A stretch of DNA of 38,449 bases, taken from NCBI GenBank assembly GCA_041738505.1, contig JBGSPQ010000030.1:1-38449 (forward strand), read 5' to 3'. Each line of letters begins with the position of its first letter. The first letter of the stretch is position 1. The notes under the pieces were generated by a model. That model saw only the letters and a program-made list of their open reading frames with translations. It searched no databases and had not been told where the DNA came from. The position numbers were made by a program, and so were the translations under genes. This document shows positions 23,884 through 33,982 of the stretch, one piece after another. This DNA is from JBGSPQ01 sp041738505. Lineage in GTDB: Bacteria > Patescibacteriota > Gracilibacteria > UBA1369.

Positions 23884-25470
23884 ATGGCCATCAACGAAAC
23901 AACTGGAGAAAGTGCGCAAAGCGGCGTGGAAATAAGCCCGCAGGCGGCGGAGGCGCGCAAGGCGGTGCTGGAAAAACTGGAGGACAAGCGCGACGAAATG
24001 ATTACACAGGTCACGGAGGCCTTTGACGAAAGAGTTTCTTACGGTGGAAGCCAGATGTCGGAACAGGCGAAAAATGCAATAATTCTGATGAGGGACAGGC
24101 AGATTGAGGAAATAAAAACCACTTATGATGACCTGATCAAACAATTTGATGAAAGAATTCGCAAGGATTCCTCTCTGGACATGGAGGCTTTGGCCGACGA
24201 ACTGCTGGAAAGCGCCAATACCACCTCAAAGCAGAGACTGGACAAACTGAAAGTCCTGCTGGCGAAAAAGGTGGAGGGGGCTTTTATGACCACGGAAGAG
24301 GTTGCCGCCATTGAGAAAGCCGAAACCGCGATTAAGCTGTTTGAAAAGGATCATCCCGAAATGCACGCGCTGTTTGTGAAAATCGGCGAAGGTGGAACTC
24401 TTACTCCGGAGGAATTTAAACAGGTGATTAATCTTATCAATCCGGCCGATTTATCCAAAATCGGCACCACCGGTCCGGAGACTTTTGAAACAACGGGCGC
24501 GGGTTTGCTTATTGGCCTTATGAGCCCGGCGCAAAGATTTGACCTGATAAAAAATCTGATGGAATCGGATAAAAAAGAAATGACGGTGGAACTGATGGAC
24601 GCTTTTTTGAAAACCGGCGTTCTGACCGTTATGCAGGGGGAGGAACTGTTTAAGCTGGCGATTGAAGGGGGGATAATCACCCAGGAAAAATATGACGCGG
24701 AATATAAAGAAAAAATGGAGGGCACGTACTATTCCGATGAATTAAATAAATTCCGCCGGGCCGTTGGAAGTGAAACGGCGCAAAATGTGGGCGGAAGATT
24801 TTCCAGAAATGTGGTGGAGAGATTTGTGGGTATGCCGATGCTTCACTCATTGCTGATGCTTTGGGGGGGGACCACGGCGCTGGTGAACATTCTTGCCAGC
24901 AGGGAGAAAGGGAATATCGGCCAGTGGCTGAAAAATATTGCCAATAATAAATTTTTCTGGCTGGGGGCGGGGGCCGCCGGAGTGGGTTATGAGGGAGCCA
25001 CCGGCACTATGCGCGATGGGCGGAGTAGAGGTGGGGTATTGGATTTTTTTGGAATCGGCGAGGGAAATATTTCAGCCTGGTTGGATAAGGTTTTGAGCGA
25101 TGAGGACAGGGATAGCACGATAAAAAGGAACGGGGTGAAAGTGCTGGCGGAAAACTATTTGGGGGCGCCGGTGGATTTTCGCGCGTATCTGGAAAACGGC
25201 GGACATGCGGTGATTTACAAACTTAAAGGCCAAAGAGATGCTTCCGGCGCCCCGACAATGAATCTGGATAAAATCATGGAAGCCGAAGAAAACGCCGAGC
25301 AAAAAGCAAGGCTGGAAAGACTGAAACCCCTTAACGGTCAGCCGGAAAGAAAAATAGACCGCATGATTTTTGGAGTGGCCATTTCGGCCGAAGCTCTGGA
25401 AATTGATGAAAGCAAAGACCATCTGGCCGACTGGCTAAAAAAAATCAGGGAAACACAAATACCAACATAA
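23884..25470 (+). CDS. uncharacterised coiled-coil and membrane protein
   Basis: I do not recognise this 528-residue protein. Residues 1-140 are charged and helical, probably coiled coil. The middle is helical with DHPEMHALFVKIGEGGTLTPEEFKQ (an EF-hand-like look, not a verified site). Hydrophobic segments occur at about 316-339 and 357-374 (Gly-rich FFWLGAGAAGVGYEG). The C-terminal part is charged. Spacing to the next gene is 3 nt. The context with a TrbL/VirB6-like protein suggests a component or substrate of an envelope-spanning machine. Confidence 0.72.
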   Translation: MAINETTGESAQSGVEISPQAAEARKAVLEKLEDKRDEMITQVTEAFDERVSYGGSQMSEQAKNAIILMRDRQIEEIKTTYDDLIKQFDERIRKDSSLDMEALADELLESANTTSKQRLDKLKVLLAKKVEGAFMTTEEVAAIEKAETAIKLFEKDHPEMHALFVKIGEGGTLTPEEFKQVINLINPADLSKIGTTGPETFETTGAGLLIGLMSPAQRFDLIKNLMESDKKEMTVELMDAFLKTGVLTVMQGEELFKLAIEGGIITQEKYDAEYKEKMEGTYYSDELNKFRRAVGSETAQNVGGRFSRNVVERFVGMPMLHSLLMLWGGTTALVNILASREKGNIGQWLKNIANNKFFWLGAGAAGVGYEGATGTMRDGRSRGGVLDFFGIGEGNISAWLDKVLSDEDRDSTIKRNGVKVLAENYLGAPVDFRAYLENGGHAVIYKLKGQRDASGAPTMNLDKIMEAEENAEQKARLERLKPLNGQPERKIDRMIFGVAISAEALEIDESKDHLADWLKKIRETQIPT

Positions 25471-25473
25471 AAA

Positions 25474-27123
25474 ATGGATATTCAGTTCAACGAACAATTT
25501 GTCAGAAAGAAATTTATCCCCACTCTGCAGACACTGCTGGAGCGAATGGGTAAGCCGGTTGATGCCGACATCAAAGGCGCATACTTAAGCAATCTGTTGA
25601 TCCCCCGGGAACTCAACGCCGAAGAACGCAACAGCTTCAACGAAGAATATTTTATGGGCGTACAGCCCGAAAACAGAGCTTTTACCGGAGAAAACGAAAG
25701 TCAGTACAGGGACACTTTGTTGCAGTCAATGTCCGCGTATATCAGACAGCAAAAATTACTGCGCGGAGACGCCGGACTAAGAAATGCCCTCATTCCCTCG
25801 GAAGATCGCGGGTTTGATACCAGCGCCGAAATGAACAGAAATCTCTTAAACATGGCCTATAGGCTGATTGGGAATTTTGAGAAAAAAGCCGCCGCCGATT
25901 TACGCGGGGATTTATCCGTGGAAGATAGCGAAAAAATGGAAAACGGCGAGCTTAGGGTTATCAATATCAACGGTGAGGATAGGGTGATTGACTCGTCCGA
26001 ACTGGATAATCTGGAGCCCGGCGCGGTTATCACACCGTTTGTACAACCTTCAATGGGAATTTTTGTCCCCGTTTCAGGCTCTTTTTCGGCGACGGCCGGC
26101 ACAACGGTATACACGTCAGCCGCACCGGTTGGCGATGCAACGGTTGTAACCGTTACCGCGGAAGATTTTTCCGCCGGCTTTAAAGAAGCCCGTCTGGAAA
26201 GTGCCAAAGCTATGTTGGAAGCCGCCGGACTGGAAGTTATCAGGCTGGAAGCCGAAGGAGATATGCTCCGGGGCGTTGTGAAAGATATAAACGGTGAATT
26301 ACTGCAGACCGAAATAAATGCGCTTGCCTCCAATTCGGATCCCAGAAAAATAAAATTCACATTCCGCGATCCGGTCAGAGACCGCGACAATAACATGGCC
26401 TATCGGGACAGATATTTCTACATCAGCCAAAACGATTTACAGCCCCGATTTCTTGTGAACGGGCAGAGACAGCCCGCGGAGGAAGTATATCGCAATCTGC
26501 CGCCAAGCGCGCAGTTCAAAGGATTTGAACTCCCTCCGGACACGGTTTTGCCGGGAGAGATTCTCCCACCGCAAATGGGAACGATGGTGCCGAAAGTCCC
26601 TGCGGTACAACCCTCCTCTGAAAAGGTTTCGGGACCTTCACCTGTGGGAATTCCCGCCACCCCGGAAATCCAAACGCAGGAAGTTCCGGGATTAATACCG
26701 ACAGGAGGCCCATTAAGGGAAGGTCAATACGGCGTCACGGGGCAACGAGCGGGAGTCCGACAAGGAATAAGAGGAAGAGCGGCGCGCGGGAAAAAAGGGA
26801 AAAAGGGAGCCGTCCAACCGGAGGAACAGCAGACAAACGCTGAACAACAACAGCAACAGCAGCAACAACCACAGTCCCAGCAACCGCCCGCCCCGCCTTT
26901 AAGGGTGGGTGATGAACAGCGACGTTCGCAAATGCTTTCGCAAAGAAAACGCAGTGATAAATGGGAAAAAACAAAAAGACGTCTGTTGATAGGAGGGGCT
27001 ACGGGAATAACCACCGCGGGTCCGTTGGCCGCCATACTCTCCGCCCTTGGAATGTCGGATGACAAGGCCGCGCAGGGCGTGACCCTGATACTGGAATGTC
27101 TGGGCAACGCCTGCTTCTGCTAA
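25474..27123 (+). CDS. uncharacterised protein with Gln/Pro-rich linker and C-terminal membrane segment
   Basis: This 549-residue protein matches nothing I can name. The N-terminal 140 residues are helical. A beta-rich, Thr/Val-rich region follows (about 165-240), then a charged domain. A long low-complexity segment has a basic patch (GRAARGKKGKKG, about 432-445) and Gln/Pro runs (about 452-476). One hydrophobic helix (about 502-520) lies near the C-terminus, which ends in LECLGNACFC, three cysteines in the last eight residues. Low-complexity linkers of this sort are common in envelope-spanning proteins. It overlaps nothing and sits 21 nt before the TrbL-like gene. Confidence 0.7.
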   Translation: MDIQFNEQFVRKKFIPTLQTLLERMGKPVDADIKGAYLSNLLIPRELNAEERNSFNEEYFMGVQPENRAFTGENESQYRDTLLQSMSAYIRQQKLLRGDAGLRNALIPSEDRGFDTSAEMNRNLLNMAYRLIGNFEKKAAADLRGDLSVEDSEKMENGELRVININGEDRVIDSSELDNLEPGAVITPFVQPSMGIFVPVSGSFSATAGTTVYTSAAPVGDATVVTVTAEDFSAGFKEARLESAKAMLEAAGLEVIRLEAEGDMLRGVVKDINGELLQTEINALASNSDPRKIKFTFRDPVRDRDNNMAYRDRYFYISQNDLQPRFLVNGQRQPAEEVYRNLPPSAQFKGFELPPDTVLPGEILPPQMGTMVPKVPAVQPSSEKVSGPSPVGIPATPEIQTQEVPGLIPTGGPLREGQYGVTGQRAGVRQGIRGRAARGKKGKKGAVQPEEQQTNAEQQQQQQQQPQSQQPPAPPLRVGDEQRRSQMLSQRKRSDKWEKTKRRLLIGGATGITTAGPLAAILSALGMSDDKAAQGVTLILECLGNACFC

Positions 27124-27144
27124 TCAAAAAAAATAAAAACAAAA

Positions 27145-29616
27145 ATGCTTATACAAAAAAACAACAGGGAATGGGTAAAGATAATTATGATTGGGGTACT
27201 GGTGACGGTCTCTTTGCTGATGATTATGCCGAATCTGGCATTTGCACAGTGTTCGCCCGGAACAAAACTAGTGGGTGAAGGTGACTCTGCAGTGTGTGTC
27301 CCCATGACACCTTCCGAAGCCCAAGCTCAGGCCAAAGCTGATGCGCAGGCCAATCAAGGAAGCGGCTCCGGTGGCACGGGAGGAACCGGTGGCGCAACCG
27401 CCCCCGCCACCACCACCGCCCCGTCCAACGACGCCGAATATATGAAATTAATGGAAGAGCTTGGCAAAGCGCTTATTTTGGTAAGTGAATTTTTGCAGAG
27501 GCTGATTTGGCCGATTCTACTGATGATCGGCGGACTTTTGAAGAATGACATTCTATTTGCCGCGGGCATGGAAGAAACCATGCTGGCCATCTGGCGAAAC
27601 ATCCGCAACATAGTTAACATTTTATTTATTCTGGTTCTTCTGGGCATCGCCTTTTACAACGTGGTGGGCGGATCTTCACAGGATTATCACATAAAAACCA
27701 TCCTTCCCAAGTTTGTTATCGCCCTTATTGCCGTAAATTTTTCATTTTTGGCCGTTAAAGTGGTGGTGGACGGAGTGAGTGTGGTTACGACCGCCATTTT
27801 CGCTTTGCCCAGCGCCATAAGTAAGGAACTCACCACAACCGGCAACAAAGATTTAAGCGAAAGCGAGGAATTTATAACCGGCTTCTGTAACGGCTTTTAT
27901 CTGGATAACGGCAAATACACTCCGCCGGATAAAGACGGTCTCTGCAAGCCCGGTGATGTACGAAGCCTGTCCGACAAAGGCAAGCAGTTTTTTAGCACTT
28001 TTGACTCCAACAACGCCGCGATAGTGCTGGCCATCAATATGGGAAAAGTGGCCGAGGTAAACAAAGTGGTTCTTAAAGATCCGGCACATGCCGTAAAAAG
28101 TCTGCTAATCAATGTGCTGTTTTCCACCATGCTATATATCGTTTACTCGGTGGCCTTTGTGGCCATGCTGATAGTTCTGGCCGTGCGGCTTGTGGTGCTG
28201 TGGGTGACAATGGTACTTTCGCCTTTGATAGTGTTGAAATACGTTATTCCGGAAAGTTTAAAAAGCTCCCTTGGGGGAGCGGACGAGCTGGGCAAGAAAT
28301 TCGTGCAGAACGCCATTGCCCCCATTCCCATTGCTTTGGTGATGAGCATTGGTTTTATAATGCTTCAAAGCTGGAAACAGGCCAGATTCAGCAGTTTTGA
28401 GGTACAGACACTGGATGTTAATCTGCTCACTTCGGGGATGAGTACGCTTCAGGATTTGATTGGAGCGGTGGCCATGGTTGTGGTTATTTGGGTGGGAGTT
28501 TTTGAGGCCTCAAAAGGAACGTATGCCGAAAGTATTGTAGGGGGATTAAAAACCGCCGTGGAGGGAGCCGGCAAATTTGTGGCCGCCGCGCCGTTTAAAT
28601 ATATGCCCATCATTCCCGTTGGATCGAGCGGTGACAAGGTCTCCGTAAGCACGGTCGTGGGCGGACTTAGCCAGCTTCCGGGCATGTTGGAGCAGAGAGG
28701 TCGTGCAAAAGAAACCGAATTTCTGGAACAAACATTGGGTATCAAGACGGACGATTCGGTACGCAAAGCCTACGATAAATCCGAAAGCGGAACCGATGTG
28801 GCGGCTAACGTGTTGCGCTTCAAAGACCGCAGAGACCCCGACACGCAAAAAGGTATTGGAAAGAAACTTAAAGATAATCCGGCTTATGCCAATGATTTTT
28901 TCAGATATCTTAAGCCGGAATATACAGGTGCCGACGGGAAAAAATATAAGCGGAAAGAAATTATCGATGGTTTCCAGGCAGGTACTCTGCCTAAGGATGT
29001 GTTTGACATGATTGCAGCGGACTTTGGCAAAAACAAAACCGTTAGCGACAGAGCGTCCCAGTTGGCCGGAGAGGCGGCCAAAGCCCCTGCAACCGCTCCC
29101 GCCCCCGGAGCCGCCGCCCCCGCCGCCGGAGCCGCGGCAGGTACAGCCGCAGGCCCGGCACCCGGACAACAACCCTCCGCTCCGGCGACTGATCCCACAA
29201 TGGTTGCGGATAAAGCTATGCAGGATGGGGCGCAGAAAGAGGCATTTGCCAAAAATGATGCCACCGCCACCGCAGCAAGGGATAAAATCAGCGAGGATCT
29301 TCAAAGACTGGAAACCATTGTTACCGGCGGACAAGGTGATATAGGTTCGCGCGTCACAGGGATTCAACAAGAACTTAATGAGGATTTGAAGGCAAGTTAT
29401 CCCGATGATGCCGCGAGAGCCGCCAAAGTACGTGAAATTATGGTGCCGATTGTTGCCAAACGCGGTGACAAAAATTTGACAGCGGCAGTAACGGGTAATC
29501 CGCCGCCCGCTCCGCCCGCACAACAACCGGGAGCCGCCCAACCACCGGCACAAACTCCCCCCGGACAACCACCCGCCGGACCTCCGGCCGGACAGGCCCC
29601 GCTACCAACACAATAG
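27145..29616 (+). CDS. TrbL/VirB6-like polytopic membrane protein
   Basis: This 823-residue protein has a cleavable-looking signal (cleavage predicted after AFA, residue 34). A Gly/Thr/Ala-rich linker follows, then six or so hydrophobic segments (about 111-133, 152-176, 187-222, 320-365, 390-411, 436-459). The pattern and phrases such as LVSEFLQRLIWPILLMIGG and NIRNIVNILFILVLLGIAF resemble TrbL/VirB6-type inner-membrane components of type IV secretion systems. The C-terminal 350 residues are cytoplasmic: a charged domain, an Ala/Pro-rich stretch (about 650-690), and a Pro/Gly/Gln-rich tail. If the analogy holds it forms part of a DNA- or protein-transfer channel or a pilus base. No VirB4 or VirD4 ATPase is in the window. 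Confidence 0.7.
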   Translation: MLIQKNNREWVKIIMIGVLVTVSLLMIMPNLAFAQCSPGTKLVGEGDSAVCVPMTPSEAQAQAKADAQANQGSGSGGTGGTGGATAPATTTAPSNDAEYMKLMEELGKALILVSEFLQRLIWPILLMIGGLLKNDILFAAGMEETMLAIWRNIRNIVNILFILVLLGIAFYNVVGGSSQDYHIKTILPKFVIALIAVNFSFLAVKVVVDGVSVVTTAIFALPSAISKELTTTGNKDLSESEEFITGFCNGFYLDNGKYTPPDKDGLCKPGDVRSLSDKGKQFFSTFDSNNAAIVLAINMGKVAEVNKVVLKDPAHAVKSLLINVLFSTMLYIVYSVAFVAMLIVLAVRLVVLWVTMVLSPLIVLKYVIPESLKSSLGGADELGKKFVQNAIAPIPIALVMSIGFIMLQSWKQARFSSFEVQTLDVNLLTSGMSTLQDLIGAVAMVVVIWVGVFEASKGTYAESIVGGLKTAVEGAGKFVAAAPFKYMPIIPVGSSGDKVSVSTVVGGLSQLPGMLEQRGRAKETEFLEQTLGIKTDDSVRKAYDKSESGTDVAANVLRFKDRRDPDTQKGIGKKLKDNPAYANDFFRYLKPEYTGADGKKYKRKEIIDGFQAGTLPKDVFDMIAADFGKNKTVSDRASQLAGEAAKAPATAPAPGAAAPAAGAAAGTAAGPAPGQQPSAPATDPTMVADKAMQDGAQKEAFAKNDATATAARDKISEDLQRLETIVTGGQGDIGSRVTGIQQELNEDLKASYPDDAARAAKVREIMVPIVAKRGDKNLTAAVTGNPPPAPPAQQPGAAQPPAQTPPGQPPAGPPAGQAPLPTQ

Positions 29617-29660
29617 GCTAATGGCTTAAGCTCCCCCAAAAAATCAAACAAAAATAAAAA

Positions 29661-29688
29661 TTGACAAAAAAACAAACAGTGATAAGCT
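29661..29688 (+). promoter_or_regulatory. promoter for the 1332-residue protein gene
   Basis: TTGACA (29661-29666), a 16-bp spacer and TAAGCT (29683-29688) are present. The start is expected near 29695, giving a leader of about 90 nt. The same boxes and spacing recur at 36611. Confidence 0.5.
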
Positions 29689-29714
29689 TGCGAAAACAAC
29701 TCAAGGAAAGAAAA

Positions 29715-29746
29715 CCCCGTGTCAAAAAGGCGGGGAAGCTGTTTTT
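29715..29746 (+). promoter_or_regulatory. leader hairpin before the 1332-residue protein gene
   Basis: CCCCG (29715-29719) can pair with CGGGG (29731-29735), followed by AAGCTGTTTTT. This is a weak terminator-like hairpin between promoter and start codon, so an attenuator is possible. The stem is only 5 bp. Confidence 0.3.
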
Positions 29747-29784
29747 GGAAAAACAAACATTATTGTATCCCTAACCGATCAATA

Positions 29785-32700
29785 ATGAAAAATTTTGCAA
29801 AAAACATTCAGCTTTTACACACAGTCATTGGCATTAGTCCATTCCAATGCGGACGGTTTATTTTTGCGAACGCAAAATCCGGTTCATCGGGATCGGGGCC
29901 GGACAAGGAGGGTGAAGAAGGGAAAAAAGCCCCCGTCCGGACAGTCGATGCCGACCAAAACGCGGAAGCCCCGGAAAAGAGTGACACTCCGGAAAAAGCG
30001 GCCGCTCCCGTGGAGATCGGCGAATCGGTGGATTTGGTAAGATCCGCGGTCGCGGAAAACATCGGCGAGGCTATCGGCACCGCCACGGAAGCCATTAAGG
30101 CGGCTCAAACTCAGGAAAACAAAGAACTTGCAGATAATATAACCAAAATCAGGGAGGACCTGCGAAATATGCGGGGACTTGCCGAAGACAGCCAAAAGAA
30201 GCTGCGCGAAAAAATCAACCTACTGCTGGATCAAAAGAAAATTTCGGCCGACAAGGCCAAGGAAATGCTCAATTTGGGAGGATCCCTTCCCGATTTTGAA
30301 TCGCGTCTTAAGCAAATCACCGATCCCCTGCAAAAAAGTATGGATCCCGAAGAGTTAAAAAGTCTGATAGATGAAAAGAAAAAAGAGGCGGCGCAGTTTC
30401 CTAAAATTCGGGAGGAGTTTGAAAGAATCACACAAAAACTGGCCGCGGAACTGGAAAAATCGCGCCACTTTATATATCAGGAGGCTTACAAGGAAAGGGC
30501 TCTCAAAGAACAAAGCAGACAGCTTGGATTTGAACTAAAGCCCGGAACAGTTTTGCGCTTTCGCTACAAGCGTCCCGTGCTCAATCCGGTTAAAGACGAC
30601 AAAGGAAACGTGATGAAGGACGATAAAGGAAATGTGAGGTATGAACAGGAAAAAGACGCAAAAGGGGAACTGAAATACGAGCCCATCTTCCGACGCGCCA
30701 CCATTAAAGAAGTAAAATTCGGCCAATTTGAAATCAAAAGGGACGGTCAGACCAAATCTTTTCCTTCGCTTACGCCTTCTGTTGTTTTGGATATAGAGGA
30801 TGAGTGGCCCGATCAAAACGGCATAACCAACAAAAACAGTCCCGAACTTGGCGCCGACCGCTTGAAAGAGGTTGTGGATATGCAGGATGTGACCGTGGCC
30901 TACGAGGAAAAATCTACTGTGGAGGAGGAACTTGAGTCCGTTGGCAAGCTTTTTGGAATTGAAATCAAGCCGGGAGCGGTCTTTGGCTACAGGGAAATGT
31001 CGCTGACGGACGATGGCGTTAAAGGCGCGGATAATGAAGTGAAAATAGTTAACATCACCCGTGAAAAAGATAATTATTTTGGCGATTCGGACAGCCCGCA
31101 AAAAGACAGAGAGCAGACCATGATTGAGTTGGACCACGAAGTTGTAACCGCTCACCATCCGGTGCAGAAAAAAAGCTCCCGCCTGACGCTCGGTCAATTC
31201 ATTAAATGGGCGACCAGGCTTTCCGCCGTTCCGCTTTTGGCGCTCGGATTGAACGAACTCCGCAAGAAACTGCTGGAAGATAACGCGCAAAGAAACGAGC
31301 AATACAAGCGAAGTCCCAAAGAATACCCGCCGATAAATCTGGAAAAAGACGAAATTCTCTGCTACGACACGGTGCCTCCAAAACTCTTTCGCATCAAAGA
31401 CATCAACGACGATAAAATAATTCTGGATAACGGCAGTGAATACACTCCGGCCAGCTTCTATAAATGGGTAAAAGACAACGAAGTGGAAAAGTTTTCACCC
31501 GATGCCGAAGCCGAAAAACGTGTGGGTATGTTGGAGGAGGAAACGGACGAACAAAAGGCCGAAAAAGAAAAAGTAAGAGATAAAGCCAAAGAGGAAGCCG
31601 CAATTGCCGAAGCGGTAAGAAAAAATCCGCCCGAAGGCTTCTCCACCGAAACCAGCGAAACAATCGCTCCGCCAAGCGTCGGCTATTTGCGAAATTTATA
31701 CAACCAGACCTACTTTTTGGGATTTGGGAATTTTTACGAAATCGGCAAACAAATTATTGAATACATCAAGAGGTACATGGATCGCGCCGAAAAGGAAAGA
31801 ATCGGAATTGTGGGCAACAAGGCGCTGGGCTTTATCCCGCAGTTGGGGCGCGAATTTGAAGTTATCCGTCAGAACGCCGAAACGGAACAGGTTAATTACT
31901 ATAAAGGCGCTTTTGACCAGTACGGTTACGGGGATTTTATGACTCGCCTGGAAAACACAAATAACCGTGACGAATTGAAGGCGCTGATTATCGTTATGTC
32001 CGAAAAAGGATACCTGAACTGGCACGACAAAACGCTTTGGGCGGCCATCCTGAGAGTTGCCGCACAGGCTGATTTTGATCTTAGAAACATTGAGCACAGT
32101 GAAGACAGCATCCGCTTCATTATTGATAAGTTCTGGGGGCCCGGATCTTTTAATGATTATCGCAACAAGAACGACAGTGTATATCAGAATCGCGTGAATG
32201 AATCCAAGCAATGGGCTATGCGTCTGGAAAACGACCCCGAACAGCGCGGTGGTATGGCGGGTAGACTGCAAAATTATTTACATCAGCATTTGGAGGGAAA
32301 GTGGGTGGATCCTGCAGTTTATGAAGCCATCTTGTATACCGCCATTGAATACGGAAAGCTCACTTTCCGCGAAAAAATTTATTACCTTGTTATGGGATTT
32401 GGTATGGAGGGGAAAAAGGGCAGTGATAATGAGGGAAAGACACTTCTGGACTGGTACCGTCTTAGTCAGCTGGAGAGCAATCTGTTAAATAAATATCCGA
32501 TTCTGGACTATTTCACCGGTGGCAATATCCTCAAAGTGGATTCGCAGGGGGTACCTATCTATGATAAAAAAACGGGCGGCCAAAAACGCGAACAGATAGG
32601 CATAAACGAGCTAAAACAGATCATTCGGACCGTGATAGAGCCGGATGCCGGGAAAAGTGTGGAGTCGCTTAAAGATCCAAAAGAGTTTGTCCCCGGTGAG

Positions 32701-33783
32701 AGACTCCAAAACTTTATTGAAAGCGAAATGATTTTAAACGGAGCCGTTGTGACCAGGTTGAAGGATAAAGCCGCGCGTGATTTTGAAAACTGGGATCACG
32801 ACGACTTTCACATTTTTGGGGCGCAAATCAAAGAAAGACAGATAGAAAACCTGGCGCAGAAAAGCGGCGCCAAACAGAACGCATCCATGGCCGCCATAAA
32901 AAACACTTTTGCCGGACTTAACCATTTTACACGAAGATATCTTGATCAATATATCCAGAGTGCTAAAAGCGGCGACGAAAATGCGGCCCAGGAAAACATT
33001 TCACGTATGAGCGAAACAATTAAATCATTATGCAGGCTGGACGCGGTTGTGGGTAACAGGTTCCATCATGACAAGCACGATCATGTAAAATTTTCAGACG
33101 GGGACTATAAGAGCTATGCCAATATGGATGCGAGAAAATCACGTACAATCAGAGAATCCAACAACGAAGTTTACAGGCTTGTACAGTCTCTTTTGACCGA
33201 AATGAAAGGCCATGTTCCCGCAAGACAGCTCCAGGATTTATCAAACACCTGGTCCATGATGTTGAAGAATGTTGGGTCTTCAAACCCCCAAAAACAAAGG
33301 GATCAAATTGACGCGCACAACAGCTTTGGAAAGAAATTTGAAGACGCAATCGCCATCATGCAGGAAAAACTGGGGAACAAGGGTGTCGGCGAAATATTTG
33401 ACCGCATACAAAACGGCACGGTACCCGGAAACAAACTGGTCAAAGGTATTCAGGAAACGGCTAAGAGCAAGTCTGAAATGCAGGAAAGTGAAGATTCGCT
33501 TAAAGAAACATTTACATTTGAAAGAATCAAAGCCACGGATTTGAGTCAGCTGGCGAGTGAATATGAGCGCCTCAAGAACCAGGTTGAAGACGAAGGAAAA
33601 AAATCCCCCGACGACAAAAGAAAGGAAAAAGTGGGGCAGCTTGAAGAAATTATTGCAAGAATCAAGCAGGAGAAATATGACGAAGTGAATATGGATGAAG
33701 AAAAAATACTCAAAAAAGCCATTGATGAGGCACGGAGCTCACTGGGTCTGCCACCGGAATACAGTGAAAAGAAGTCCGACTAA
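29785..33783 (+). CDS. 1332-residue uncharacterised protein with three related beta-domain repeats
   Basis: I do not recognise this very large protein (1332 residues from ATG 29785). After an acidic Pro/Glu linker (about 30-75) comes a long charged helical region (about 75-245). Then three similar segments follow: GFELKPGTVLRF (from 248), GIEIKPGAVFGY (from 391) and LEKDEILCYD with FRIKDINDDKIIL (from 519), each a short beta domain. A weak hydrophobic segment is near 472-491. The C-terminal 650 residues are helical with many Tyr and Asp. An upstream in-frame GTG (29719) is possible but lies in the leader hairpin. It has its own promoter although it continues the operon direction. Confidence 0.72.
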   Translation: MKNFAKNIQLLHTVIGISPFQCGRFIFANAKSGSSGSGPDKEGEEGKKAPVRTVDADQNAEAPEKSDTPEKAAAPVEIGESVDLVRSAVAENIGEAIGTATEAIKAAQTQENKELADNITKIREDLRNMRGLAEDSQKKLREKINLLLDQKKISADKAKEMLNLGGSLPDFESRLKQITDPLQKSMDPEELKSLIDEKKKEAAQFPKIREEFERITQKLAAELEKSRHFIYQEAYKERALKEQSRQLGFELKPGTVLRFRYKRPVLNPVKDDKGNVMKDDKGNVRYEQEKDAKGELKYEPIFRRATIKEVKFGQFEIKRDGQTKSFPSLTPSVVLDIEDEWPDQNGITNKNSPELGADRLKEVVDMQDVTVAYEEKSTVEEELESVGKLFGIEIKPGAVFGYREMSLTDDGVKGADNEVKIVNITREKDNYFGDSDSPQKDREQTMIELDHEVVTAHHPVQKKSSRLTLGQFIKWATRLSAVPLLALGLNELRKKLLEDNAQRNEQYKRSPKEYPPINLEKDEILCYDTVPPKLFRIKDINDDKIILDNGSEYTPASFYKWVKDNEVEKFSPDAEAEKRVGMLEEETDEQKAEKEKVRDKAKEEAAIAEAVRKNPPEGFSTETSETIAPPSVGYLRNLYNQTYFLGFGNFYEIGKQIIEYIKRYMDRAEKERIGIVGNKALGFIPQLGREFEVIRQNAETEQVNYYKGAFDQYGYGDFMTRLENTNNRDELKALIIVMSEKGYLNWHDKTLWAAILRVAAQADFDLRNIEHSEDSIRFIIDKFWGPGSFNDYRNKNDSVYQNRVNESKQWAMRLENDPEQRGGMAGRLQNYLHQHLEGKWVDPAVYEAILYTAIEYGKLTFREKIYYLVMGFGMEGKKGSDNEGKTLLDWYRLSQLESNLLNKYPILDYFTGGNILKVDSQGVPIYDKKTGGQKREQIGINELKQIIRTVIEPDAGKSVESLKDPKEFVPGERLQNFIESEMILNGAVVTRLKDKAARDFENWDHDDFHIFGAQIKERQIENLAQKSGAKQNASMAAIKNTFAGLNHFTRRYLDQYIQSAKSGDENAAQENISRMSETIKSLCRLDAVVGNRFHHDKHDHVKFSDGDYKSYANMDARKSRTIRESNNEVYRLVQSLLTEMKGHVPARQLQDLSNTWSMMLKNVGSSNPQKQRDQIDAHNSFGKKFEDAIAIMQEKLGNKGVGEIFDRIQNGTVPGNKLVKGIQETAKSKSEMQESEDSLKETFTFERIKATDLSQLASEYERLKNQVEDEGKKSPDDKRKEKVGQLEEIIARIKQEKYDEVNMDEEKILKKAIDEARSSLGLPPEYSEKKSD

Positions 33784-33809
33784 ATATTATCAGAACATAA
33801 AATTCAAAC

Positions 33810-33837
33810 TTGACAAAGGTATAAAAATAAGTATACT
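33810..33837 (+). promoter_or_regulatory. strong promoter upstream of the 33-codon ORF and RelA/SpoT-like gene
   Basis: TTGACA (33810-33815), a 16-bp spacer and TATACT (33832-33837) are present. The start is expected near 33844, which gives a leader of about 175 nt before ATG 34019. Confidence 0.7.
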
Positions 33838-33859
33838 TGTTTTTGTTAATCACCGATTC

Positions 33860-33961
33860 ATGAAAACGGCTATCAACACAATTATTGGAATGTTTATTAA
33901 AACGGCATGGGTAAAACCTTTACTCATGGTGCCGTCCTATTACTTGAAGAGGGTTCAATGA
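33860..33961 (+). CDS. 33-codon leader ORF (small hydrophobic basic peptide)
   Basis: The ORF begins with ATG about 16 nt after the predicted transcription start and ends TGA at 33959-33961. The peptide MKTAINTIIGMFIKTAWVK continues with PLLMVPSYYLKRVQ; it is hydrophobic with scattered Lys/Arg and no run of one amino acid. A perfect terminator hairpin begins 22 nt after the stop. It may be a leader peptide that controls the hairpin, a tiny independent membrane peptide, or chance. No Shine-Dalgarno sequence is seen, as usual here. Confidence 0.4.
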   Translation: MKTAINTIIGMFIKTAWVKPLLMVPSYYLKRVQ

Positions 33962-33982
33962 ATGTGTAATAAAGTAACCTTG

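Noticed and set aside
26839..26886. Short CAA/CAG repeats as a possible repeat array
   Set aside because: They encode a Gln-rich linker inside a long reading frame, with no spacer structure as in CRISPR. I saw no CRISPR array anywhere in the window.
28546..29568. A 340-codon minus-strand ORF opposite the TrbL-like gene
   Set aside because: It is a shadow of the Ala/Pro/Gly-rich, high-G+C 3' part of the plus-strand gene. Its translation is Cys/Gly/Arg-rich low complexity without family features.
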